Assembly (NCBI RefSeq): GCF_900103345.1
Contig: NZ_LT629702.1
Span: 1,922,001 to 1,986,000, forward strand
DNA length: 64,000 bases
DNA from: Pseudomonas azotoformans
GTDB taxonomy: Bacteria > Pseudomonadota > Gammaproteobacteria > Pseudomonadales > Pseudomonadaceae
Reading direction: 5' to 3'
Shown here: in pieces, positions 53,533 to 63,193 of the stretch
Layout: each line of letters begins with the position of its first letter
Numbering within the stretch: the first letter of the stretch is position 1
Program-made: the position numbers and the translations under genes
The notes under the pieces: generated by a model
Told to the model about the DNA's origin: nothing
The model's database searches: none
The model's input: the letters and a program-made list of their open reading frames with translations, nothing else

Positions 53533-55652
53533 GCACTGATATGACCTGGTTAAGACGTTTCAATAGACGCTCACTTCCAGTTTTACTCCAATCTGAAGCC
53601 GCAGAGTGTGGTCTGGCATGCCTGGCAATGGTGGCGACCTACTGGGGAAAAACCACTGACTTACTTGCATTGCGCCTGCGATTCAGTGTCTCGCTGAAAG
53701 GTTCGACCCTCAAGAGTCTGATATCCATTGCTCAGCACATCGGCTTTCAGTCACGACCTCTGCGCGTGGAGCTGGTACAGCTATCTCGCTTGAGGCTTCC
53801 CTGTATTTTGCATTGGGATATGAATCATTTCGTCGTCTTGAAAGAGGTCTCAACCAAGCGTGTGGTGATTCACGATCCCGTCTGTGGCGTGAGGCGGATG
53901 TCTATGGCTCAGGTATCCGAGCACTACACGGGGGTGGTGCTGGAGCTTTTACCTGGAGAATTATTCACCCCCTCAAATGACGGTAATCGAACGCCACTGA
54001 GGTCCATGCTTGGCAAAGTTGAGGGACTGCATTCAGGCATCGGCAAACTGCTGTTGATAGGCCTGGTTTTACAAGCCATAGCGTTGACCGCTCCGTTTTA
54101 CGTGCAATGGGTGGTGGACGACGTACTCGCCGCAGGTGATCGGCAGTTAATGACAGTTCTCGGCATGGGATTCTTACTGCTCATTTTGCTTCAGGCGAGC
54201 CTGACATTTTTTCGCTCGTGGATGACGGCGGCGCTTTCCACTCACGTGAATTACCAGTGGCTGGGTAATGCATTTTCGCATCTGCTACGGCTTCCCATGA
54301 CCTGGTTCGAAAAACGTCACTTGGGTGATATAGCTTCTCGGTTCAACGCTCTACAAGTCATCCAGAGAACCGTCACTACGCAACTGATCGAGGGCATCAT
54401 CGACGGAGTTCTCGTCATCACTACACTTGTCTTCATGACCTTCTACAGCCTAGGGCTCACCGCCATATGTCTATTGGCAGTGGGTTTCTACACGATTCTG
54501 CGCTGGTACGCATTCAGCAGACAGAGCGAGGCTACTGCAGTCCACATTTCGCACACAGCCAAACAACACACTTTGTTTATCGAGACTGCCAGAGGCATAC
54601 AGAGCATTCGCCTGTTCGGATGCGAAGAGCAACGGCGCCTGGCATGGGTTAACGGACTGGCGGATCAACTCAACGCCGAATTACGCGTTTCGAGACTTTC
54701 AATTTCGTTCCAATCAGCCAACGCATGGATCTTCAACAGTGAAAGGGTTGTTGTAATTTGGCTAGCTGCGCTTGCCGTCATGGATGGCAAGCTATCGGTG
54801 GGAATGCTCTTCGCATTCCTCAGTTACAAAGACCAGTTCAGTCAGCGCATTGCGGCACTGGTCGACAAGCTATTCGAGTTGAAGATGTTGCGACTTCACG
54901 GCGAACGTGTAGCGGATATCCTCCTAACCGCCCCTGAAAAAGATGCGCAGACCTTGGATGCGGATATTGAGTGTTTGCCTGCAACGGTTGAACTACGTCA
55001 TGTGACGTTCAGGTACGCAGAAGAGGAGGCTGACGTCATAAATGATGTCAGCCTGAAAATTTCGGCAGGTGAATGCCTTGCGATTACTGGGAGCTCAGGA
55101 TGCGGTAAGACGACATTGATGAAACTGATGCTGGGACTCTTGAAACCCACCTCAGGGGACATACTGGTAGGCGGGGTTCCACTCGAACAGCTAGGTTTGA
55201 AAAACTATCGCCAGATGACTGCTACGGTTATGCAAGATGATCAACTGTTTACTGGATCACTCGCAGACAACATCAGTTTTTTCGACGCCCAACCTGACCA
55301 TGAAGCAATCGTTAACAGTGCAAAACAGGCCGCCATCCATGACGAAATCATGAGCATGCCTATGAGTTACAACACGCTTGTAGGGGATATTGGTTCAGGA
55401 CTCTCAGGGGGACAAAAGCAGAGAGTCCTGCTAGCACGAGCTTTTTACCGGTCACCCAAATTATTGGTGCTGGATGAAGCGACCAGCCACCTCGATGTGT
55501 GGAATGAAAAGCTCGTCAATGCGGCCATCAAAGATGTGTCAATGACACGCGTACTCGTGGCACATAGGCCTGAGACTATAGCGATGGCAAGGCGGGTTAT
55601 TACTCTGAACCAGGGAAAAATCATCAGGGACGTAAGGCATGCTGAACAATGA
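53529..55652 (+). CDS. Peptidase C39-containing ABC transporter (PCAT), exports and processes the peptide
   Basis: 707 residues. The N-terminal C39 peptidase has Gln21, Cys27 (AAECGLACLAM), His100 (MNHFVVL) and Asp116 (HDP). Membrane domain about 160-440. The ATPase has Walker A GSSGCGKT (from 521), LSGGQ, LLVLDEAT and the H-loop VLVAHRP. All catalytic motifs are intact, so it should cut after the double glycine and pump out the core. GTG 53529 overlaps the adaptor stop; ATG 53541 is an alternative. AT-richer than the flanking nor genes. Confidence 0.92.
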   Translation: MSTDMTWLRRFNRRSLPVLLQSEAAECGLACLAMVATYWGKTTDLLALRLRFSVSLKGSTLKSLISIAQHIGFQSRPLRVELVQLSRLRLPCILHWDMNHFVVLKEVSTKRVVIHDPVCGVRRMSMAQVSEHYTGVVLELLPGELFTPSNDGNRTPLRSMLGKVEGLHSGIGKLLLIGLVLQAIALTAPFYVQWVVDDVLAAGDRQLMTVLGMGFLLLILLQASLTFFRSWMTAALSTHVNYQWLGNAFSHLLRLPMTWFEKRHLGDIASRFNALQVIQRTVTTQLIEGIIDGVLVITTLVFMTFYSLGLTAICLLAVGFYTILRWYAFSRQSEATAVHISHTAKQHTLFIETARGIQSIRLFGCEEQRRLAWVNGLADQLNAELRVSRLSISFQSANAWIFNSERVVVIWLAALAVMDGKLSVGMLFAFLSYKDQFSQRIAALVDKLFELKMLRLHGERVADILLTAPEKDAQTLDADIECLPATVELRHVTFRYAEEEADVINDVSLKISAGECLAITGSSGCGKTTLMKLMLGLLKPTSGDILVGGVPLEQLGLKNYRQMTATVMQDDQLFTGSLADNISFFDAQPDHEAIVNSAKQAAIHDEIMSMPMSYNTLVGDIGSGLSGGQKQRVLLARAFYRSPKLLVLDEATSHLDVWNEKLVNAAIKDVSMTRVLVAHRPETIAMARRVITLNQGKIIRDVRHAEQ

Positions 55653-55669
55653 TTCACGCGTTGCGAATG

Positions 55670-55770
55670 CCCGCTGGAGCGGGCTTGCCAGCAAAAAACG
55701 TGAGGGCGCCGCGTGCATTCTGGTTACCCGCGTCATCGTTAACGACCATCGCTGGCAAGCCAGCCCAGGG
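55670..55770. repeat. REP/REPIN with cgcgtcatcgttaacgac loop
   Basis: gctggagcgggcttgccagc on the left and gctggcaagccagcc on the right flank the loop seen in the repeats at 404 and 39520. It marks the right border of the AT-rich island. Confidence 0.75.
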
Positions 55771-55791
55771 GGGAACGCCCACGCCTCAACG

Positions 55792-56015
55792 ATCCGGTCG
55801 GCTACCAGGCCGCCGCGCTTTGTTTTTGATTTTGATCTTAGGCGGCCCCCCAAATCACTGTCGGATTACGGGCATACCGAGCCTAGGCGAGGTACCGAGT
55901 GTTGGGGCAAGAGCGTTTTGCTTACTTTTGACTGGGCCGGCATTCCGGCTTTTCAAAAGTGACCCGCCGTAAGGGCGGAACCCTAGGTGGCCGTTACCGA
56001 AGAAACGGATATGCC
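55792..56015 (-). repeat. Long hairpin-rich intergenic repeat, copy E (internally deleted)
   Basis: Same ends as copy D (atccggtcggctaccaggc ... gaagaaacggatatgcc) but roughly 105 bp of the central stem are missing; the junction falls at a short repeated ggcg. One arm (ccccccaaatc) remains unpaired. It ends 12 bp before the norF stop. Confidence 0.85.
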
Positions 56016-56026
56016 CTCTCCCACAT

Positions 56027-56260
56027 TCAAACCAACACCCCCACACACCCCACCACCACCCAAGCCCACCCCAACACCCCCCACCGCCACCCCCAAGGCG
56101 CATCCCGCAATTCCATGAACCCATCCGCAATCAACCACGACTTGCCAACCGCCAACACCCACACCCCCCACCCCACACCAGCGCCCCCCGCCAACACCGT
56201 CCCCACACTCAACAAAACCAGCACAACCCAACACACCATCAACCCCTGCGACGCACTCAT
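56027..56260 (-). CDS. norF: NorF-like small membrane protein (cytochrome oxidase subunit IV-like)
   Basis: 77 residues with two to three helices (GLMVCWVVLVLLSVGTVLAG, WVVVGCVGVLV). Size and place after norE match NorF/NirP of pseudomonads, an accessory protein for NO reductase. AGGAGCGG lies before the ATG. Extremely G-rich on the coding strand, next to repeat copy E. Confidence 0.78.
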   Translation of the reverse strand: MSASQGLMVCWVVLVLLSVGTVLAGGAGVGWGVWVLAVGKSWLIADGFMELRDAPWGWRWGVLGWAWVVVGCVGVLV

Positions 56261-56266
56261 CCGCTC

Positions 56267-56830
56267 CTACCTCATCACATACACCACCGGAAACAACACC
56301 ACCCACACCAGGTCCACCATGTGCCAATACAGCACCCCCGACTCCACCCCATTCACCGCCACCCCACCCCGCCAGCACACCAATGCCAGCCACCCGAGGA
56401 TCAGCATGCCCAGCAGCACATGCAGGAAGTGAAACCCCGTCAGCACCCAGTACAAGGTGAAAAACCGGCTGTACTCCATCCCCAACCCGACCTCCACCAG
56501 ATGGGTGTACTCGCCGAGCTTGATCCCCACGTACACCAGCGCCACCAGCAACGCCGCGCCAAACAGCCCGGCGCTGCGCCGCCAATGTCCCAGGCGCACC
56601 TGCTGCAAGGCCAACGCCGCAAGCAGCCCGGTCGTCAACAGGCTCACGGTCATCGCCAGCCCGGTGGAGGTGTCCAGTTGTGCGCGGCCCGAGGCAAACA
56701 CCGCGGGTTCCAGGCGCTGGGTCACGGCGAATGCCAGGATCAGCATCGCGAACACGGTCAATTCGGCGAGGATGAAAAACCACATCGCCAGGTCACCCGG
56801 CAGGCACCGGGGTTCAGGCAAAGTGCACAT
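56267..56830 (-). CDS. norE: NorE, cytochrome c oxidase subunit III-like protein
   Basis: 187 residues, five helices: GDLAMWFFILAELTVFAMLI, GIKLGEYTHLV, LYWVLTGFHFLHVLLGM, WHMVDLVWVVLFPVVYV, all typical of the CoxIII family. Assists NO reductase function without being part of NorBC. Overlaps the end of nirQ by 17 bp. Confidence 0.92.
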   Translation of the reverse strand: MCTLPEPRCLPGDLAMWFFILAELTVFAMLILAFAVTQRLEPAVFASGRAQLDTSTGLAMTVSLLTTGLLAALALQQVRLGHWRRSAGLFGAALLVALVYVGIKLGEYTHLVEVGLGMEYSRFFTLYWVLTGFHFLHVLLGMLILGWLALVCWRGGVAVNGVESGVLYWHMVDLVWVVLFPVVYVMR

Positions 56831-57590
56831 CCACCACGTCCATCAGCCCGGCGACGGTCTGCGGGTCGTCGCTCAGGGCCTGGGCCAGGCAGGCCATGCA
56901 GGCTTCGCGCGGGGGCATGCCGGCGGCGATCAGGCGGGCGGTGAAGATCAGCAGACGGGTGGAGGCGACTTCTTCCAGGTCGTGTTGATCCAGGCGCCGC
57001 AACGCCTGGCCCAGGCGTACCACCTCAGTGGCCAACGCGTTATCCACCTGCGCCTCCTGGGCCACGATGCGCGCTTCGTCCGCCGCCGCCGGGTAGTCGA
57101 AGCGCATCGCCACGAAGCGTTGGCGGGTGCTGGGTTTCATGCCCTTGAGCAGGTTCTGGTAACCGGGGTTGTACGACACCACCAACATGAACGACGGCGG
57201 TGCCTTGACCACTTCGCCGGTGCGTTCCAGGTACAGCTCGCGGCGGTCGTCGGCCAACGGGTGCAGGACCACGGCAGTGTCCTGGCGCGCCTCGATCACT
57301 TCGTCCAGGTAGCAGATGCCGCCTTCACGCACGGCGCGGGTCAGCGGGCCGTCCTGCCACCAGGTGCCCTGGGCGCCGATCAGATGGCGGCCGACCAGGT
57401 CGGCGGCGCTGAGGTCGTCGTGGCAGGCAACGGTGTACAGCGGCAGGTTCAGGCGGTGCGCCATGTGCTGCACGAAGCGGGTCTTGCCACAGCCGGTCGG
57501 CCCCTTGATCAGCACGGGCATGCGGTGGCGCCAGGCGTGTTCGAACAGCACCTGTTCGTTGGCGAGGGGTTGGTAGAAGGGTGTGGTCAT
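56814..57590 (-). CDS. nirQ: NirQ/NorQ, MoxR-type AAA+ ATPase
   Basis: 258 residues from ATG 57590. Walker A GPTGCGKT (about 31-38), Walker B GICYLDEVIEA, sensor SYNPGYQ and RFVAMRFDYP. With NorD it activates NO reductase, and in P. aeruginosa it also affects nitrite reductase. First gene of nirQ-norE-norF, divergent from nirS. Confidence 0.94.
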   Translation of the reverse strand: MTTPFYQPLANEQVLFEHAWRHRMPVLIKGPTGCGKTRFVQHMAHRLNLPLYTVACHDDLSAADLVGRHLIGAQGTWWQDGPLTRAVREGGICYLDEVIEARQDTAVVLHPLADDRRELYLERTGEVVKAPPSFMLVVSYNPGYQNLLKGMKPSTRQRFVAMRFDYPAAADEARIVAQEAQVDNALATEVVRLGQALRRLDQHDLEEVASTRLLIFTARLIAAGMPPREACMACLAQALSDDPQTVAGLMDVVDVHFA

Positions 57591-57667
57591 GGCCGGTATC
57601 CAAAGCGGGTTCGACGGCCACGCTAAGGGCGCCTGCGACAACCTGGCAAGCGCTACCCAAGGCAAAC

Positions 57668-57681
57668 TTGATCGCCGTCAA
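57668..57681. promoter_or_regulatory. Dnr/Anr box between nirQ and nirS
   Basis: TTGATCGCCGTCAA (one mismatch). For nirS a start near 57716 is predicted, with CATAGT (57703-57708) as the -10. It lies 78 bp from the nirQ ATG, so both directions may be served. Confidence 0.85.
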
Positions 57682-57772
57682 GCGAGCATTCCGACACGTC
57701 GCCATAGTCTGGCCGGGCACTAAGAACCTGCGCCCCGCACCTGTTGCGTGGCATCGCAAAGGTCTCGCCTGA

Positions 57773-59458
<1,686 letters not shown>

Positions 59459-59482
59459 GCCCAATCAACATGAGGTCCGCCA

Positions 59483-59797
59483 ATGAAAAATATTCTCCGC
59501 GCACTGCTGGCAACCGCCGCTGCGCTCAGCCTGCAACCGGCGCTGGCGCAAGACGGGCCGGCCCTGTTCAAGAGCAAGCCCTGCGCTGCCTGCCACGCCA
59601 TCGACAGCAAGCTGGTGGGGCCGGCCTTGAAGGATGTCGCGGCCAAGAATGCCGGTGTGAAAGACGCCGCCACCACCCTGGCCAGCCATATCAAGAACGG
59701 CACCCAGGGTAACTGGGGGCCGATCCCGATGCCGCCGAACCAGGTCACGAATGACGAAGCCAAGGTATTGGCCGAGTGGGTCCTGACCCTGAAATAA
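59483..59797 (+). CDS. nirM: Cytochrome c551 NirM
   Basis: 104 residues with signal peptide ([15 protein letters not shown]). Haem motif CAACH, axial Met in PIPMPPNQV. Electron donor to NirS. Confidence 0.95.
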   Translation: MKNILRALLATAAALSLQPALAQDGPALFKSKPCAACHAIDSKLVGPALKDVAAKNAGVKDAATTLASHIKNGTQGNWGPIPMPPNQVTNDEAKVLAEWVLTLK

Positions 59798-59814
59798 CCG
59801 CCAAGGAGCGCGCC

Positions 59815-60132
59815 ATGAAAGTCTCGATGATCGGTTCGGCCGTGGCGCTGCTTCTACTCATTCCCGTGCCCGCAGGCGCCGGGGTGGATGCCCAACGATT
59901 GGAACATCTGCTGACCCAGGACTGCGGCGCCTGCCACGGTCTGTACCTCACCGGTGGCCTCGGCCCGCCGCTGACACACCAGGCCCTCGCCGGCCAGAGC
60001 CGTGACAGCCTGATCGCCACCGTCACCCATGGCCGCCCTGCCCGTGCGATGCCGGGCTGGGCGCCGCTGCTCAGCGCGAGTGAAATCGCCTGGCTGGTCG
60101 ATCGACTCCTGCAAGGAAGCCCCGCCCCATGA
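59815..60132 (+). CDS. nirC: Cytochrome c NirC
   Basis: 105 residues, signal peptide (SAVALLLLIPVPAGA), haem motif CGACHGLYLTGGLGP. In P. aeruginosa NirC can pass electrons to NirS and is tied to d1 haem maturation. AAGGAG lies before the ATG at 59815. The stop overlaps nirF. Confidence 0.93.
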   Translation: MKVSMIGSAVALLLLIPVPAGAGVDAQRLEHLLTQDCGACHGLYLTGGLGPPLTHQALAGQSRDSLIATVTHGRPARAMPGWAPLLSASEIAWLVDRLLQGSPAP

Positions 60133-61298
60133 TCCGTCCCACCCTGTTAGCCGCTTGCCTGTTGCTGGGCGCCTGTACCCAACCGACGTTGCGCGGCACC
60201 GGCGACCTGGGCCTGGTGATCGAACGTACCAGCGCCAGCGTGCAAATCATCGAGTCCACCGGCATGAGCAGCCTGGCGCGCATCGAGGGCATGGGCGATC
60301 TGTCCCATGCCTCGGTGGTGTTCTCCCGCGACCAGCGCCATGCCTATATTTTCGGCCGCGACGGCGGGCTGACCAAGGTCGACCTGCTGGGCCAGCGCAT
60401 CGAAAAGCGCATCCTCCAGGGCGGCAACAGCATCGGCGGCGCGATCAGCCAGGATGGGCGCCTGATCGCCGTGTCCAACTACCAGCCCGGTGGGGTCAAG
60501 GTGTTCGACGCGGTGACCCTGGCCCAGGTGGCGGACATTCCCGCCACCACCCTCGCCGATGGCAAGCGCTCCCGCGTGGTAGGCCTGGTGGACGCGCCCG
60601 GCCAGCGCTTCGTGTTCAGCCTGTTCGACACCGGCGAGATCTGGAGCGCGGACTTCAGCCAGGGCAACGCGCCACGCATCAGCCGTTTCACCGGCATCGG
60701 CGAGCAGCCCTACGACGCCCTGGTCACCGCCGATGGCCGCTACTACATGGCCGGCCTGTTCGGTGAAGACGGCATGGCCCAGCTCGACCTGTGGCACCCG
60801 GAACACGGCGTCAAGCGCGTGCTTGCCGACTATGGCCGTGGCCAGGAAAAACTGCCGGTGTACAAGATGCCCCACCTCGAAGGCTGGGCCGTGGCCGACA
60901 ACCAGGCCTTTGTGCCGGCCGTGGGCCGTCACCAGGTGTTGGTGATGGATGCCCGCAGTTGGCAGCAGACCGCTGCCATCGCCGTGGCCGGCCAGCCGAT
61001 CTTTGTCACTGCGCGGCCCGATGGGCGCCAGCTGTGGGTCAACTTCGCCTACCCGGACAACGACCGGGTGCAGGTGCTCGACAGTGAAACCCACCAGATC
61101 ATCGCCGACCTGCGCCCCGGCCCCGGCGTGCTGCACATGGAGTTCACCGGGCGTGGCGACCAGCTGTGGCTGTCGGTGCGCGATGGTAAGCAGGTGCAGG
61201 TCTGGGACCCGTATCGCCTGACCTTGCTCAAGACCCTGCCGGCCTTGAGCCCCAGCGGGATTTTCTTCAGCAACCGTGCGCAAAAAATGGGGTATTGA
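60129..61298 (+). CDS. nirF: NirF, d1 haem biosynthesis dehydrogenase (lipoprotein)
   Basis: 389 residues. Lipoprotein signal ends LLGAC. NirS-d1-like propeller repeats (VVFSRDQRHAYIFGRDGGLT). It catalyses a late step that makes the d1 acrylate side chain, in the periplasm. ATGA overlap with nirC. Confidence 0.94.
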   Translation: MIRPTLLAACLLLGACTQPTLRGTGDLGLVIERTSASVQIIESTGMSSLARIEGMGDLSHASVVFSRDQRHAYIFGRDGGLTKVDLLGQRIEKRILQGGNSIGGAISQDGRLIAVSNYQPGGVKVFDAVTLAQVADIPATTLADGKRSRVVGLVDAPGQRFVFSLFDTGEIWSADFSQGNAPRISRFTGIGEQPYDALVTADGRYYMAGLFGEDGMAQLDLWHPEHGVKRVLADYGRGQEKLPVYKMPHLEGWAVADNQAFVPAVGRHQVLVMDARSWQQTAAIAVAGQPIFVTARPDGRQLWVNFAYPDNDRVQVLDSETHQIIADLRPGPGVLHMEFTGRGDQLWLSVRDGKQVQVWDPYRLTLLKTLPALSPSGIFFSNRAQKMGY

Positions 61299-61299
61299 A

Positions 61300-61758
61300 A
61301 TGGACCTTGACCTGCTCAGCCGTCGACTGATCGACCGTTACCAGCACGGCATGCCGCTGTGCGCCGAACCGTACAGGGAGATGGCCCGGCTGCTCGACTG
61401 CACTGAAGCCGAACTGATGGCCTGCCTGCAACGCCTGGAACTGGCGGGTGCCTTGTCGCGCATCGGCCCGGTGTTCGAACACACCCGCGCCGGCGCCAGC
61501 ACCCTGGCCGCACTGGCGGTGCCGATCGAGCGCCTGGAACAGGTGGCGCAGCGCGTCAGCCAGTACCCGGAGGTCAACCACAACTACGCACGCGAACACC
61601 ACTACAACCTGTGGTTCGTGCTGACCGGCCCGCACCGCCAGCACTTGGAACAGGTGCTGGCGGAACTGGAGAAAGACACCGGCCTGCCGCCCCTGGACCT
61701 GCCGATGCTCACCGCCTACCGCATCGACCTGGGGTTTGCCCTGGGAGAACATCCGTGA
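61300..61758 (+). CDS. nirD: NirD, siroheme decarboxylase subunit
   Basis: 152 residues with an Lrp/AsnC fold. NHNYAREHHYNLWFVLTG matches the siroheme decarboxylase family. With NirL, NirG and NirH it removes acetate carboxyls of siroheme to give didecarboxysiroheme, a d1 haem precursor. Starts 1 bp after nirF; the stop overlaps nirL (GTGA). Confidence 0.93.
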   Translation: MDLDLLSRRLIDRYQHGMPLCAEPYREMARLLDCTEAELMACLQRLELAGALSRIGPVFEHTRAGASTLAALAVPIERLEQVAQRVSQYPEVNHNYAREHHYNLWFVLTGPHRQHLEQVLAELEKDTGLPPLDLPMLTAYRIDLGFALGEHP

Positions 61759-62270
61759 TCACGCCGCTGAACCACGAACAGATGCTCGACCTGCGCCAAT
61801 GCCTGGAGCGCGGCCTGCCCCGAGTGACACGACCGTATGAGGAACTGGCGGAGCTGATCGGCGCCCATCACGACCAGGTGTTGCAGCAGATGCAGCAATG
61901 GCACGAGCAAGGCCTGTTCCGACGGGTCGGCCTGGTGCTCAACCACCGTGCCCTGGGCTTTGTCGCCAACGCCATGCTGGTGCTCGACGTGCCGGACGCG
62001 CTGGTGGACGAAGTGGGTACGCGCCTGGGCCGCGCCGCCGGGATCAACTTGTGTTACCAGCGCCCCCGGCGTTTGCCGCAGTGGCGCTACAACCTGTTCT
62101 GCATGGTCCATGGCCGTGAACGCGAAGCCGTGACCGCGCATATCCAGGCGGTGTTGCAACAACAGCAGCTCAGCGACCTGCCCCACCAACTGCTGTTCAG
62201 CACCCGCGCCTACAAACAATGTGGCGGACGTTTCGCCCCGCCGCCGTCACAGGTATGGGCCCATGGATGA
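61755..62270 (+). CDS. nirL: NirL, siroheme decarboxylase subunit
   Basis: 171 residues from a GTG (MITPLNHEQMLDLRQCLERG). AGINLCYQRPRRLPQWRYNL and CMVHGREREAV are the NirL/NirH half of the decarboxylase family. Paralogue of nirD, nirG and nirH. The stop overlaps nirG. Confidence 0.92.
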   Translation: MITPLNHEQMLDLRQCLERGLPRVTRPYEELAELIGAHHDQVLQQMQQWHEQGLFRRVGLVLNHRALGFVANAMLVLDVPDALVDEVGTRLGRAAGINLCYQRPRRLPQWRYNLFCMVHGREREAVTAHIQAVLQQQQLSDLPHQLLFSTRAYKQCGGRFAPPPSQVWAHG

Positions 62271-62706
62271 TCTCGATCGCCAATTGATCAATCGCCTGCA
62301 ACGCGGCTTGCCGCTGGTGCGCCAGCCGTGGCAGCAACTGGCGCAGGAACTGCACAGCCGTCCCTGCGAGTTGCTTGACCATCTGCATGACTTGCTTGAA
62401 GACGACGTGCTGACCCGCTTCGGTCCGATGTTCGACATCGAGCGCCTCGGCGGCGCCTTCACCCTCGCTGCGTTGGCGGTGCCCGAAGCCCGCTTCGAAG
62501 CGGTGGCCGCGCAAGTCAACGCGCTGGCGCAAGTGGCCCACAACTACCGCCGCGAACACCACTGGAACATGTGGTTTGTGCTGGCCTGCGCCACCGAGGC
62601 GGAGCTGGCCGTCACCTTGTCCCGCATCGAAGCCCTCACCGGGTTGGCGGTGCTCAATCTGCCGAAGGAGCAAACCTACCATGTCGGTGTGTATTTCCCG
62701 GTCTGA
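62263..62706 (+). CDS. nirG: NirG, siroheme decarboxylase subunit
   Basis: 147 residues (MDDLDRQLINRLQRGLPLVR). AHNYRREHHWNMWFVLACAT places it with the NirD type. Starts inside the end of nirL (8-bp overlap). Confidence 0.92.
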   Translation: MDDLDRQLINRLQRGLPLVRQPWQQLAQELHSRPCELLDHLHDLLEDDVLTRFGPMFDIERLGGAFTLAALAVPEARFEAVAAQVNALAQVAHNYRREHHWNMWFVLACATEAELAVTLSRIEALTGLAVLNLPKEQTYHVGVYFPV

Positions 62707-63181
62707 CAAGGCCCTGGCCCTGCGCTTGATCGCCCTGACCCAAAGCGGCCTGCCGCTGGTGGAGGACCCGTGGGCGTGGCTGGCCGAGCAATTGGGCATC
62801 AGCGTCGAATCGACCCTGGACCTGCTCAAGCGCTTGCAGGCTGAAGGTGCGATCCGGCGCATCGCTGCGGTGCCCAACCACTACCGCCTGGGCTATCGAC
62901 ACAACGGCATGACCGTGTGGGATGTAGTCGACGAGCAGATGCCGCGCCTGGGCGAACTGATCGGTGCGCAGCCCTTCGTCAGCCACTGCTACCGCCGACC
63001 ACGCCGACCCGGTTGGCCCTACAACCTGTTCGCCATGGTGCATGGGCGCAGCCGCGAAGAAATCGACAGCTACCGTGAGCACCTGCGTTACCTGCTGGGT
63101 GAAGCCTGTGGTGCTGATGAAATGCTGGTGAGCAGCCGCATCCTGAAAAAAACCGGCCTGCGCCTGGCCACCTCGCACTAG
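62681..63181 (+). CDS. nirH: NirH, siroheme decarboxylase subunit
   Basis: 166 residues (MSVCISRSDKALALRLIALT). FVSHCYRRPRRPGWPYNLFA and MVHGRSREEIDSYREHLRYL are NirL/NirH-type. AAGGAG lies 11 nt before ATG 62681, which overlaps nirG by 26 bp. Confidence 0.9.
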   Translation: MSVCISRSDKALALRLIALTQSGLPLVEDPWAWLAEQLGISVESTLDLLKRLQAEGAIRRIAAVPNHYRLGYRHNGMTVWDVVDEQMPRLGELIGAQPFVSHCYRRPRRPGWPYNLFAMVHGRSREEIDSYREHLRYLLGEACGADEMLVSSRILKKTGLRLATSH

Positions 63182-63193
63182 AAGGAGTGCTCT

